Assembly (NCBI GenBank): GCA_022821965.1
Contig: JAJECN010000054.1
Span: 120,009-184,008, forward strand
DNA: 64,000 nt
DNA from: Candidatus Poribacteria bacterium
GTDB taxonomy: Bacteria > Poribacteria > WGA-4E > WGA-3G
Direction: 5' to 3'
Shown here: positions 42,963 through 52,428 of the stretch, piece after piece
Layout: every line of letters begins with the position of its first letter
Numbering within the stretch: position 1 is the first letter of the stretch
The notes under the pieces: model-generated
Seen by the model: the letters and a program-made list of their open reading frames with translations, nothing else
What the model was told of the DNA's origin: nothing
Database searches by the model: none
Position numbers and translations under genes: made by a program

Positions 42963-44219
42963 ATGTTAAAAACGATTGAACGATCCAAGTCAATAACGCT
43001 TCTATTCGTCCCTTTACTGATGGCGATGTGCCTACAACTGCCCCTCCACGCAGGCACAAATCAGTTTCTTTTTGATATGGAGGCGATTAAAGATCCGGGC
43101 AGCTTAGCGGTAAAACTCGAAGACACACGCGCTCCGGTGTCCCAATTGATTGCATCGCAATTGTCCGAAGATATACAGTGGCTGTTAGTTGGATACGATG
43201 GTGCAAGCAATCCGTCTCCGAAGCTGCAGAAGGCACTGCTTGCAGATCTGAATCGGCTTCTTCAAGCGGGACCCCTCTACGATCCCGAACTGTTCGCTGA
43301 CATTGAACTCAGTGAACAGACACAGGCACTCATTACGCAAAACCCGCAAAGTGGCGAAGCGTTAGTGCGTCTAAACCGTTTGCTTTTAGCAGATGCCTAT
43401 CCTTATGAATTAGCCTCGCTTTCGGAGGAGCACATCGCGAAGGATTCTAAAAGCATTGAGACGTGTAGAGAAAATTTGAGGCAGATAAAACGCGCACTTG
43501 AAGACTATCGATCCGCCAATGCAGATGCATATCCGCAATGGCTTTCCGATCTCTCTCCACAATATTTGGAGAAGGAAGTGCTCCTCTGCCCAGCGGATCC
43601 AACAGCAGGCGTACCTGGTGTCTTAACTGAAGGAGCATCGGACTCAACGTTGCCGTGTAGTTATCTCTATGAGTTTCGTCCTTCCGAAAAAGGAAACCAA
43701 GAAAACCTATTGATACAGGAAGGTAATATGACTCCCATCGTTCGGTGTGAACATCATCGTCTCAACCTAAGTGTTGGTGGAAAGCTTTATCGGAACGGAC
43801 CTCAAAGAGGTATCTATACGAGCAACAAGACGGGGTTTTCGTTGCTGGATGATTTTATGAAAGATCTACGTGCACAACACGGAGACGCGTTTCTCAAGAC
43901 CCAAGAAGGTCGAGAGCGACTCAAACAAGCCACTGAAGAATTAGTCCTCAAAAAAGTCGCGCCGAAACTGTTGAGTGCCTTGGAGAAAGAAATTGTTTCT
44001 CAGATTGAAGCACAACTCGGAAAAGGCATTCTCAAAACACCAATGGGGATGGAGATACTCAAGCAAGCAATGCCGCAGATGAGAGATCAAATTAAGGAAC
44101 AACTACAGTCTCAGCTTGAAGCGCAACTCGGCGCAGAATTTCTTAAGACAGCAGAGGGAGAGGACATACGCCAGCAATTATCGGCACTGATTGATGGTTT
44201 CTCCTTTGATGGACGCTAA
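42963..44219 (+). CDS. Exported protein with a prepilin-like internal domain
   Basis: A 418-residue protein with signal peptide (ITLLFVPLLMAMCLQLPLHA). The middle (about 160-285) resembles the globular part of type II secretion or pilin-like proteins: NLRQIKRALEDYRSANADAYPQWLSDLSPQYLEKEVLLCPADP, then TPIVRCEHH. The classical prepilin N-terminal helix is absent. The C-terminal third is helical and repetitive: LKTQEGRERLKQATEEL, LKTPMGMEILKQAMPQM and LKTAEGEDIRQQLSALI are related units about 35-45 residues apart. AAGGAGATTTTGAAAA precedes the ATG. It lies 114 nt after sigma fusion 1 and may share its transcript. Confidence 0.65.
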   Translation: MLKTIERSKSITLLFVPLLMAMCLQLPLHAGTNQFLFDMEAIKDPGSLAVKLEDTRAPVSQLIASQLSEDIQWLLVGYDGASNPSPKLQKALLADLNRLLQAGPLYDPELFADIELSEQTQALITQNPQSGEALVRLNRLLLADAYPYELASLSEEHIAKDSKSIETCRENLRQIKRALEDYRSANADAYPQWLSDLSPQYLEKEVLLCPADPTAGVPGVLTEGASDSTLPCSYLYEFRPSEKGNQENLLIQEGNMTPIVRCEHHRLNLSVGGKLYRNGPQRGIYTSNKTGFSLLDDFMKDLRAQHGDAFLKTQEGRERLKQATEELVLKKVAPKLLSALEKEIVSQIEAQLGKGILKTPMGMEILKQAMPQMRDQIKEQLQSQLEAQLGAEFLKTAEGEDIRQQLSALIDGFSFDGR

Positions 44220-44401
44220 TCTACAACCCTTGTTCCGAAAAATGAGCAAGTTTCAATATTATACCAAAGTTTGGACAGTTTCTATTCAGATCAGGCTCTG
44301 TTTCCAACTGCGCCGGGTTTTAGCCGTATACCTTGTACACGCCAGAAACCCTCTTTAGTCCCGTAGGGACGATATGTTTATAGAAACGCCTCGAAAACTC
44401 C

Positions 44402-44442
44402 TAAATTGACACCTATGGTGCGGTTAGGAAACCGCACCTACC
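44402..44442. repeat. GGTAGGTGCGG repeat (reverse orientation)
   Basis: TAAATTGACACCTATGGTGC then GGTTAGGAAACCGCACCTACC: reverse complement of the unit at 63728-63768. A GTCCCGTAGGGACGATATGT repeat lies just before (44360-44379). The remainder of 44220-44485 has no other feature. Confidence 0.7.
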
Positions 44443-44485
44443 AAAAGATTGTGTAAGCCCTATAAAATATAAAGGAGAAATAACC

Positions 44486-45922
44486 ATGTTAATGACATTG
44501 ATTCAAAAAGAGATTATGCACCATGTGCTGAGCGTTCGGTTTGTTGCGCTCCTATTGATGTGTGTTTTGCTCATTCCGCTGACCCTTTCTATCAATTACC
44601 GTAAATATAACCAGAACCTAATAAACTATCAAGAGTCGGTTAAACGCGCACAGGCGGAAATGGAAGAAAATCCGCCAAGTGCACAGGACCCAAATACGGA
44701 AGTTTCTAAACTCTTCCTCAAACCCACGCCTTTGAGCGTCTTTGTAAACGGTTTAGAGGATGCACTCCCAACCTATCTTGGAATGACGCGTAATGGGGTC
44801 CGGCAAAGTTCTACTGGGCTTGCGCAGGCATCTGTTGCGTATGTCCTCGGAAATCTTGATTTCCTGTTCATTGTGGGGACTGTTTTCAGTCTGCTGGCAC
44901 TTCTGTTCACGTTCGATGCTGTTGCGGGGGAGCGGGAGGCGGGAACGCTTCGGATAAATCTATCAAACCCTCTTCCGCGAGACGTGTTTTTGTGGAGCAA
45001 GTTAATCGGCGGATACATCGTGTTCGTTGTTCCGTTTTTGGTATCTTTCCTCTTAGGATTGCTTTTGCTCACGTGGCAGGGATTTCCGTTGGGTGAGCTC
45101 AAAATTGCGGGACCAGTCCTCGGTTTGACGCTTATCTCGTTGCTCTATATTGCGGTGTTTTTTGCGATAGGTGTGTTCATTTCGACCTATCTGGACAACG
45201 CTAAGACCGCCCTGATTGTTGCTTTTACGTTTTGGGTGCTTGCAGTGCTGGTTGCACCACGCGGTGCGTTTGTAGCTGCGAAGCTCATCGCCCCCACGCG
45301 GACGCAGCAGGCTGTTTATATGGAAAAAAACGCACTTCGCAATAACCTGACGAAAGATAAGGAAGAGAGGATTGGAAAAAAAATGATTGAAACTATGGCT
45401 GTCGGGGGCCGTGTTAATTTTACGCTAAACGATCCAGGGACGCAGAGAAGATTGGCTGACCTCAGGGGACCGATTGAAGAAGAATTTCGACTGGCGTTCC
45501 AGAATCAAACGGACAAGATTGACAGAGACTATCAGCGCGAAAAGGATCGGCAAGAACATGTTGGAGAGACACTTTCACGTATCGCACCGACATCCTCTCT
45601 GACCTATTCTGCGATGAATCTAACGCAAACCGGTAAACTGAAAAGGGAACTCTACTTTCAAACAGGTGAGCAGTACTATAATCAGCTTGAGGAGTCATAT
45701 TTCAGCGGAATTTCGGACGATGAACTTGGACAATTCATGCAATTGGCGAATCGACTGAACGATTCTTCTGAATCTGAAGAAATCCTACCACCACCAACAC
45801 TGACGGAGCCTGCTTTGTCAGACACCTTGCGTCGCTCTGCAGCAGATATATCGTTACTCTGTCTTTTTGCGTTGGCGTTTACGGCGGTGGCGTTTCTAAA
45901 ATTCTTCCGTTCCGATATTTAA
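44486..45922 (+). CDS. ABC-2-type transporter permease, tandem copy 1
   Basis: A 478-residue membrane protein of the ABC-2/DUF3526 permease type. One N-terminal helix (FVALLLMCVLLIPLTLSI) precedes an extracytoplasmic loop (about 45-125). A helix cluster then begins with FLFIVGTVFSLLALLFTFDAVAGEREAGTLR, where the EREAGTLR motif before the next helix is characteristic of ABC-2 permeases. A long charged loop (about 265-450) with KIDRDYQREKDRQEHVGETLS follows, and the last helix is near 455. AAAGGAGAAATAACC precedes the ATG. No ATPase gene is near, so its ATP-binding partner must be encoded elsewhere. Confidence 0.8.
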   Translation: MLMTLIQKEIMHHVLSVRFVALLLMCVLLIPLTLSINYRKYNQNLINYQESVKRAQAEMEENPPSAQDPNTEVSKLFLKPTPLSVFVNGLEDALPTYLGMTRNGVRQSSTGLAQASVAYVLGNLDFLFIVGTVFSLLALLFTFDAVAGEREAGTLRINLSNPLPRDVFLWSKLIGGYIVFVVPFLVSFLLGLLLLTWQGFPLGELKIAGPVLGLTLISLLYIAVFFAIGVFISTYLDNAKTALIVAFTFWVLAVLVAPRGAFVAAKLIAPTRTQQAVYMEKNALRNNLTKDKEERIGKKMIETMAVGGRVNFTLNDPGTQRRLADLRGPIEEEFRLAFQNQTDKIDRDYQREKDRQEHVGETLSRIAPTSSLTYSAMNLTQTGKLKRELYFQTGEQYYNQLEESYFSGISDDELGQFMQLANRLNDSSESEEILPPPTLTEPALSDTLRRSAADISLLCLFALAFTAVAFLKFFRSDI

Positions 45923-45940
45923 TACAGAGGAGAAGTTACG

Positions 45941-47371
45941 ATGCTAATGACATTGATTCAGAAAGAGATTATGCACCATGTGCTGAGTGTTCGGTTTGTC
46001 GCGCTGCTGTTAATGTGCCTTTTGCTCGTTCCACTCACCCTTTCGATCAATTACCGTAGGTATAGCCAGAATCTTGTGGACTACCAAGAATCGATTAAAC
46101 GCGAACGGACAGAAGCGAAGGAAAATCCGCCGAACGCGGCGGACCCGAACACGGAGGTTTCCAAGTTCTTCCTCAAACCTACACCTTTGAGCGTCTTTGC
46201 GAACGGTTTAGAGGAGGCACTGCCGACCTATCTTGGGATGACGCGTAATGGGGTCCGGCAAGGTTCAGCAGGCGTTTCCCAAGCATCCGTTGCGTATGTC
46301 CTCGGAAATCTTGATTTCCTGTTTATTGTCGGGACTGTTTTCAGTCTACTGGCACTTTTATTCACGTTCGATGCTGTTGCAGGAGAGCGGGAGGCGGGAA
46401 CGCTTCGGATAAACCTGTCAAATCCTCTTCCGCGAGATGTGTTCTTGTGGAGCAAGTTAATCGGTGGATACATTGTGTTTGTCGTTCCGTTTTTAGTGTC
46501 ATTCCTGTTAGGGTTACTCCTAATCACTTGGCAGGGATTTCCGCTCGGTGAGCTCAAAATTGCCCTGCCCGTGTTAGGGCTGACGCTTATCTCGTTGCTC
46601 TATATTGCGGTGTTTTTTACAATAGGTGTAGTTATTTCAACCTACCTGGACAACGCTAAGACCGCGCTGATTGTCGCTTTTACGTTTTGGGTCTTTGCGG
46701 TGCTGATCGCGCCACGCGGTGCGTTTGTCGTCGCTAAACTCGTCTCGCCTACCCGAACACAGCAGGCTGTTTATATGGAAAAAACGGCACTTCGCAACAA
46801 CCTGACGAAAGATAGGGATGAAAAAATTTGGAAAAAAATGACTGAAACTTTCGCGGGTAGCGAAGGGGTCCATATTGACACAGGCGACGAAAGAATAAGT
46901 AAACTCAAAAAGCCAATTAATGAGGAATTTCGACTGGCGTTCCAGAATCAAGTGAGCAAAATTGACCGGGACTATCAGCGTGAGAAGGAGCGGCAAGAAC
47001 ATGTTGGAGAGACACTTTCTCGGATCGCGCCAATCTCCTCTCTGACGTATGTGGCTATAAACCTAACGCAAACGGGCAAGTTGAAAAGGGACGGCTACTT
47101 TCAAACGGGTGAGCGGTACTACAGTCAAGTTGATGACTCGTATTTCAGCGAAGTTTCAGACGATGTACTGGGACAGATTATGCTATTAGCAACTCAGATG
47201 AATGATTCTTCTGAATCCGAAACGGATGAAATACCACCGCCGCCAACCCTGATGGAACCTTCTTTATCGGACACCTTGCGTCGCTCTGCGGTAGATGTCC
47301 TCTTACTCGGTTTTTTTGCGGTAGCATTTACGACGATAGCATTTCTGAAATTCTTCCGCTCTGATATTTGA
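45941..47371 (+). CDS. ABC-2-type transporter permease, tandem copy 2
   Basis: A 476-residue close paralogue of the preceding protein, 18 nt downstream. The first 13 residues (MLMTLIQKEIMHH) and the whole EREAGTLRINLSNPLPRDVFLWSKLIGGYIVFVVPFLVS block are identical. Differences gather in the long charged loop (about 285-320, ETFAGSEGVHIDTGDERISK in place of ETMAVGGRVNFTLNDPGTQR) and the C-terminal linker. The two probably form a heterodimeric channel. GAGGAGAAGTTACG precedes the ATG. A MITE-like element follows. Confidence 0.8.
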   Translation: MLMTLIQKEIMHHVLSVRFVALLLMCLLLVPLTLSINYRRYSQNLVDYQESIKRERTEAKENPPNAADPNTEVSKFFLKPTPLSVFANGLEEALPTYLGMTRNGVRQGSAGVSQASVAYVLGNLDFLFIVGTVFSLLALLFTFDAVAGEREAGTLRINLSNPLPRDVFLWSKLIGGYIVFVVPFLVSFLLGLLLITWQGFPLGELKIALPVLGLTLISLLYIAVFFTIGVVISTYLDNAKTALIVAFTFWVFAVLIAPRGAFVVAKLVSPTRTQQAVYMEKTALRNNLTKDRDEKIWKKMTETFAGSEGVHIDTGDERISKLKKPINEEFRLAFQNQVSKIDRDYQREKERQEHVGETLSRIAPISSLTYVAINLTQTGKLKRDGYFQTGERYYSQVDDSYFSEVSDDVLGQIMLLATQMNDSSESETDEIPPPPTLMEPSLSDTLRRSAVDVLLLGFFAVAFTTIAFLKFFRSDI

Positions 47372-47412
47372 TTGTAAGAAATACAAGTTCAATGATAGAA
47401 ATGTGGATGAGA

Positions 47413-47645
47413 CCGTAGGTTGGGTTGAGCGGTAAAGACCAAGAACTCTTGCGGTTATATGCAAAATCCGCATTTTCGAGCAACACTCCTTAGAACTAAA
47501 CAGAGCGAAACCCAACAACACAAACGGTATCGGTGTCAGAAAATGTTGGGTTTCGCTCGTGTTGTGGTGATTTCAGACTTCTTGATCTCTTTAGTCTATT
47601 TTCTCCACGGCATTTTGAGCCAGACTCGTTCAACCCAACCTACGG
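47413..47645. mobile_element. MITE-like element 2 (233 bp)
   Basis: Ends CCGTAGGTTGGGTTGAGCG (47413-47431) and its reverse complement with one mismatch at 47627-47645. Nested AGCGAAACCCAACA (47504) and TGTTGGGTTTCGCT (47544). Same layout as 38983-39217. Short ORFs inside are not credible genes. Confidence 0.8.
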
Positions 47646-47733
47646 ACCTACGTCGAGCTCACGTTATATAGATAATTGTGGGCTTTACCAATATGATTTA
47701 ACCAAAACCCTCCTACGTTAGAAAGGCTTGAAA

Positions 47734-48231
47734 ATGACAATTGAAGTTCCGCGCGCCCATCAGATCTTTGTGAATGCTCGTGCTATCCTTTGGCGCGAAG
47801 GAAAAAACGGCATTGAGTACGTGGTACAGATGCGTGACCGCCCCGGTCAACGACAGAGTTTAGAATTTCCTGGCGGAACAGTGGAGGCGCACGAATCCTT
47901 GCTGACTGCACTCCGTCGCGAAGTGCGTGAAGAAACAGGATTGGAGGTGGAGGAGATTGAAGGGCAGGCAGTGCAGCACTCAGGCATGGAGTCTACAGTA
48001 GAATGTCTTGAACCCTTCGCTGTCTATCAGACAACGCGGGGTTTCAACGGCATGGGCGTATACTTTCGCTGCCGTGCTAAAGGGGTCTTACTGGCGGAAG
48101 GCGACGGCACACGTGCCATCCAATGGATGCCTGAGGCTGAACTTGCCAACCGTTTCGCGGACAATCCTGACCAATTCAATGCAATGACAGCGGCTGTCTT
48201 AAATCTGATGCGGCAAAAGAAATTGCTCTAA
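47734..48231 (+). CDS. Nudix hydrolase
   Basis: A 165-residue Nudix protein. The Nudix box is complete: GGTVEAHESLLTALRREVREETGLEV, with the Gly, two acidic metal ligands and REVREETG in place. Members cleave nucleoside diphosphates linked to another group; the substrate here is unknown. I choose ATG 47734 over the TTG at 47728 because GAAAGG lies 7 nt upstream. The gene lies between a MITE-like element and the second sigma fusion and has no clear functional link to either. Confidence 0.85.
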   Translation: MTIEVPRAHQIFVNARAILWREGKNGIEYVVQMRDRPGQRQSLEFPGGTVEAHESLLTALRREVREETGLEVEEIEGQAVQHSGMESTVECLEPFAVYQTTRGFNGMGVYFRCRAKGVLLAEGDGTRAIQWMPEAELANRFADNPDQFNAMTAAVLNLMRQKKLL

Positions 48232-48386
48232 ATCGAACTCACGTTACCGTAGATTTTACACTACAAATCCGATACAGATAGAATTGTTTAGCACCCTCCC
48301 AAAGTTGCTGTTACGCCGTTGCCTCTCCTTTAATCGCTTCTGATAGCATTGATTTCTTGATTGCAATTCCATCTTCCGAAAAATAA

Positions 48387-48417
48387 TGCAACCTTTCAAT
48401 ACTCAGAATTCGTCACT
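48387..48417 (+). promoter_or_regulatory. ECF-type promoter motif, copy 8 (sigma fusion 2)
   Basis: TGCAAC (48387-48392), 19 bp, GTCACT (48412-48417), 42 nt before the ATG 48459. The spacer (CTTTCAATACTCAGAATTC) is unlike the common one, yet block spacing is unchanged. Confidence 0.78.
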
Positions 48418-48458
48418 TTTAACAAAAGATAGGCGAGGCGATTTCGGAGGGGCTTGCA

Positions 48459-51400
48459 ATGGAACAGAAAGATGCCAAACTCATTCAACGGATATTAGAG
48501 GGTGACCAAGACGCATTTACGCCGTTGGTCAACAAATATCAGAAAGGTGTTCACGCGTTAGCGTGGCGGAAAGTCGGCGACTTTCACATCGCGCAGGAGA
48601 TTACACAGGACGCGTTTCTCAAGGCATATCAGAAGCTCGGAACCTTGAAAAGTTATGAGTCGTTTAGTGGCTGGCTTTATGTCATCGCGTCAAACTTGTG
48701 TCTCGACTGGCTCCGAAAGAATCCCCCGCCGGAACAATCCTTGGAAGTTACCGATGCAAGCGAGGTGAGTCAAGTGTCATATTCCCGATACATAGCAGGA
48801 AAGCAGGCGGCGGAAGCAGATGAGGCACGTCGTGAAGTCGTCAAGAGACTGCTCCAAAAACTCCCAGAAAGCGAACGCACAGTGATGACGCTCCATTACC
48901 TCGGTGAAATGACAATCAAGACCATCAGTGAGTTCCTCGGTGTATCCCCGAATACTGTGAAGAGTCGTCTCAATCGCGCGCGTAACCGTTTGAAGAAGGA
49001 GGAAGACATGATCCGACAAAACCTCGGCAGTTTCCAACTGCCTGCTAACTTAACAGAGACCATCATGCAAGAAATCTCGCGCATCGTTCCTACAGCACCT
49101 GCTACGAATAAACCTATGTTGCCGTGGGCACTCTCAGCAGCCTCTGCTGTCTTGATTTTTCTGCTGATGGGTGTTGGTACACAATACCTCTCCCGCTTCC
49201 AGAAACCTTACGATTTGAATGCGACATCGGAACGGACAGTTGAGATCATTGAAGCAGATTTTGTCTTAGATTCATCCGCGAAACCTGCAGTGCGAAATCA
49301 GGCAGGTAGTTCGGCGACTCCAGGTAAGCGTCCGGGGAGTGGTCAAAAGTCCGACGCTCTGCTCTTCGCCGCAGCACTTGACGAAACAGAAGTTTCAACG
49401 CCTAAACCGCAGTGGATACAAACAAAGGGACCGGAAGGGGGGCACGTTAACAGCCTTTTCACGACAAATTCTGGTGATATTTACGCAGGGACACCCACCA
49501 GTCTCTATAAACTCACCGACGATGCGCGCACGTGGAGACTCGTTAATGCAAGAAGTGCCAGTTCACTCGGTATCCAAGATTGGATAGTGGGTGGGATACA
49601 GATGACGGAGCACGGTGATATGCTCTATCTTGCTACTGATACAGAAGTATTAGCATCCGCAGACGCTGGAGAGACATGGAATTCGCTCGGTGACCATTCA
49701 AAAGGTGCTCCCAGAGGTTTCGCAGTCACCGACGCCGGTTTTTTCCTTGCATTTATTGAAGATATTTATTTTTCTGAAGATGGTCAGCCAGCGTGGATAT
49801 CGTTGAAAGATGGCTTAGAAGCCGAGAAAATTCGAGGACTTGTTGCCGTTGAAAACACGGTATTTGCTGGCACCGATACCGGCCTCTATCGCCGCAATGC
49901 TGAGACGTGGGAACGGTTGTCGGTGGGTACTGCAGATAAACGCGCACAAAAACTGACCGTCCACGCTTTGGCAGCCTCTGAACACCGTCTCTATGTTGCC
50001 GCGGGTTGGGAATTTACAAATGAGATCGGCACCCAAAGTAAAGCGATAGTGACAGGTGATAACTGGTGGTCAGTTTATCGCTCAACCGATTTGGGTGATA
50101 CGTGGTATGCTATAGATCCGAGAAAAAAGACGGAAAATGAGAGAAAGCCGAAGGGTATACTTTCAATTCTATTTCCGCCACGGGGTGCCAATTCAACGCC
50201 TGTTGATGTTACCTATTCAAATTTCAAAATAATCACGTCTGGAGCTAAAGTTATGTTAGCGCATCCACGTGAACTTTTCTATTCAGTTAACGCTGGCGAG
50301 ACGTGGACCTCCTTAGATTTAAAGGATAGGTCTGCTGGAATGAACAATATAGCACCACCTATTGTGATGTTGGATGCAGATACCTTCTACAGAGGCAGCC
50401 AAACTGGAGTCTATCACACAACTGATGCGGGCGAATCGTGGCATCAACTTAATACAGGACTCGCTGGAACTACCGTTATGGATCTATTCTCTATTCACGG
50501 TAAACTCTACGCCTCTGAAATGGACGGACTTGTCATCTCAACTGACGGTGGTGAGTCTTGGACACCCTTTACCATCGATGCTCCCCCTATGGCAGGTATA
50601 TCAGTTTTTCGGAAATTTGATGACGTGCTTTATATGAAAGGTATGGCAGTCATAAAACCTCAGATTCTGCGTTTATCTACAGAGGGTGACAAATTTATTC
50701 CTATCCCTGGGATCCCTAAGATTCTTGAAAAGGTTGATCCTCTGAATAATGAACTAACGGATCGGTTAAACCAAAAAAACGATAAGGCAGCACGCGATAT
50801 GCTCAGGGATATAGCTAAACAAGACCTTGAGAACGGTGAAGCACCCGATACTAAGGATATTGAACAGGCAAGTAAAGCAGCGAATCAGATGGTCCAAGAA
50901 TCATTTGGAACCGCTATGGCATCAATGTTCGGGGATTTTTCTGTCAGTGGTGATACATATTATGTTGAATACAAGCAGAAACTCTTCAGATGGAAATCCG
51001 GTACGGACGCGTGGTATGACACCGGTTTAGTAGATACAGCCGAAAATATTTTTTCAACTTTAATGTCCACGCCTTTTGATTATTCGGCGGGTACTTCTCT
51101 TTTTAGTGATGTTCTTAATTCTATGAGTTTCAAACTTGCAGTTGCAAATAAAACTGTTTACGTTGGAAAAAGGGATGGACATCTCTCTCAATCATTTGAT
51201 GAGGGAGAAACTTGGAACGATGTCACCCCAGATCTTCCGTTTCCTGTGGAGAAGTTCAATGCAATTGCCTTCGCTGGATCAACTGTTTATGTCGCAACCG
51301 ATAAAGGGGTCGCTTATTCAAACGATGGAACCCAATGGCATGAGGCAGTTGACCTTGGAGGCAGCCCACTTGTTATTGAAAAAATTGTGGTAGATGGCAC

Positions 51401-51575
51401 GAAGGTATATGGGACATCCGGACAATACGTGTATCAGTTGAAAGAAAATTCTGACACGTGGAAACAAGTAACACCTGAAATCCCGGATACCGTCTTGTCG
51501 TTTGATGTTGATGGCAACACGCTTTATGTCGGGACTTCCAGCAGTGGTGTGCTACGTTTCACGCTTGACGAATAG
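48459..51575 (+). CDS. Membrane-tethered ECF sigma factor with Asp-box propeller sensor, 2
   Basis: A 1038-residue paralogue of the 39744 protein. Sigma region 2 (FTPLVNKYQKGVHALAWRKVG, ITQDAFLKAYQKL) and region 4 (LPESERTVMTLHYLGEMTIK, NTVKSRLNRARNRL) are nearly the same as in the other two, as are the linker FQLPANLTETIMQEISRI and the transmembrane helix LPWALSAASAVLIFLLMGVG. Asp-boxes include SADAGETW, STDLGDTW, NAGETW, TTDAGESW, STDGGESW and SFDEGETW. The helical insert (about 757-823) has its own sequence, unrelated to that in the other copies. GGAGGGGCTTGCA precedes the ATG. The lipoprotein gene starts 43 nt after the stop. Confidence 0.88.
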   Translation: MEQKDAKLIQRILEGDQDAFTPLVNKYQKGVHALAWRKVGDFHIAQEITQDAFLKAYQKLGTLKSYESFSGWLYVIASNLCLDWLRKNPPPEQSLEVTDASEVSQVSYSRYIAGKQAAEADEARREVVKRLLQKLPESERTVMTLHYLGEMTIKTISEFLGVSPNTVKSRLNRARNRLKKEEDMIRQNLGSFQLPANLTETIMQEISRIVPTAPATNKPMLPWALSAASAVLIFLLMGVGTQYLSRFQKPYDLNATSERTVEIIEADFVLDSSAKPAVRNQAGSSATPGKRPGSGQKSDALLFAAALDETEVSTPKPQWIQTKGPEGGHVNSLFTTNSGDIYAGTPTSLYKLTDDARTWRLVNARSASSLGIQDWIVGGIQMTEHGDMLYLATDTEVLASADAGETWNSLGDHSKGAPRGFAVTDAGFFLAFIEDIYFSEDGQPAWISLKDGLEAEKIRGLVAVENTVFAGTDTGLYRRNAETWERLSVGTADKRAQKLTVHALAASEHRLYVAAGWEFTNEIGTQSKAIVTGDNWWSVYRSTDLGDTWYAIDPRKKTENERKPKGILSILFPPRGANSTPVDVTYSNFKIITSGAKVMLAHPRELFYSVNAGETWTSLDLKDRSAGMNNIAPPIVMLDADTFYRGSQTGVYHTTDAGESWHQLNTGLAGTTVMDLFSIHGKLYASEMDGLVISTDGGESWTPFTIDAPPMAGISVFRKFDDVLYMKGMAVIKPQILRLSTEGDKFIPIPGIPKILEKVDPLNNELTDRLNQKNDKAARDMLRDIAKQDLENGEAPDTKDIEQASKAANQMVQESFGTAMASMFGDFSVSGDTYYVEYKQKLFRWKSGTDAWYDTGLVDTAENIFSTLMSTPFDYSAGTSLFSDVLNSMSFKLAVANKTVYVGKRDGHLSQSFDEGETWNDVTPDLPFPVEKFNAIAFAGSTVYVATDKGVAYSNDGTQWHEAVDLGGSPLVIEKIVVDGTKVYGTSGQYVYQLKENSDTWKQVTPEIPDTVLSFDVDGNTLYVGTSSSGVLRFTLDE

Positions 51576-51617
51576 TGTAGATTGTAAGTTTTACTATAAA
51601 ATGTGGAGGAAATTGAA

Positions 51618-52184
51618 ATGCGCTTGAAGTCGTTGCTTATCTGTCTATTTATCCTGTTGGCTGTATCGTTTATTCTTAAGCTGGGGTGCACTACCGAAGA
51701 ATTCGGCAAAACAGGGTTTGATGTCACGTTGGCAGTCACCGGTATGACGCGGGTTACTTCTGTCTACCGCGTTATCCACGCATTGCAAAAGATTGATGCG
51801 TTGGTGATAGAGGATGCTACCTACAAGGTAACGAAAGCCACAATGCCGTTTGGTAAAGTGGGGGGTGCCCCCAAAGTCTCGATAAAATACACGCATTCCA
51901 CTGGTGATGTTTCATTTGAAAAGGTTAAAGATGAATCTGACGAACCTGTTTTAGAAAATAAAGTCGGCTGGCGTCTGAAGCCCGATGAACCGAAGTACTT
52001 TACTGTTAAGGTATGGGCACTCGCTGGTGCCGATCCTACTAATGGCGTAAGTGATGTAATTTCAGCCCGTGTGAAAGCAGCATTAATCGAGGCTGTCGAA
52101 AACTTAGGTTTTGAAGCAAGTATAGAGAACATGGAGGCGCGTGAGGGGACTTCTATGAAACGTCACACGTTCGGATTCAATTAG
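51618..52184 (+). CDS. Small lipoprotein downstream of sigma fusion 2
   Basis: A 188-residue lipoprotein with signal LLICLFILLAVSFILKLGC; the lipid-modified Cys is at about residue 24. The mature part has ALQKIDALVIEDATYKVTKATMPFG and RVKAALIEAVENLGFEASIENME, which resembles a ferredoxin-like alpha/beta metal-binding fold, though no CxxC motif is seen. Named family not recognised. ATG 51618 is chosen because GTGGAGGAAATTG lies between it and an earlier in-frame ATG 51603. It is close enough to sigma fusion 2 to be co-transcribed, though a TTTTACTATAAA -10-like motif lies at 51590-51600. A hairpin follows at 52255. Confidence 0.7.
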   Translation: MRLKSLLICLFILLAVSFILKLGCTTEEFGKTGFDVTLAVTGMTRVTSVYRVIHALQKIDALVIEDATYKVTKATMPFGKVGGAPKVSIKYTHSTGDVSFEKVKDESDEPVLENKVGWRLKPDEPKYFTVKVWALAGADPTNGVSDVISARVKAALIEAVENLGFEASIENMEAREGTSMKRHTFGFN

Positions 52185-52254
52185 CGATTTGTAGATGCTA
52201 ACTGGGGGCAGTTGTGAATGGTAAGGCGAATTCAGATGTAATATCCAAATTGCT

Positions 52255-52292
52255 TAGGGAAATCGCGGGTCAAACCTCGATTTCCCTATAAA
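52255..52292 (+). terminator. Hairpin terminator after the lipoprotein gene
   Basis: TAGGGAAATCG pairs with CGATTTCCCTA (12-nt loop) followed by TAAATTTT. Similar in sequence to the hairpin at 36719. Confidence 0.7.
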
Positions 52293-52428
52293 TTTTATGC
52301 ACACATAATTGTGTTCTATCCTTCCTAAATTCCATTGGACTTATACATTTCCACTTAAAGTCCCCTGATCATCGGATTTAGGGGTTAAATACAACCCAAA
52401 ATTGATTTTTCATGTTATTTTAAAATAA

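Noticed and set aside
47459..47671. 70-aa and 62-aa ORFs in MITE-like element 2
   Set aside because: They are produced by the repeat sequence, overlap each other and resemble no protein.
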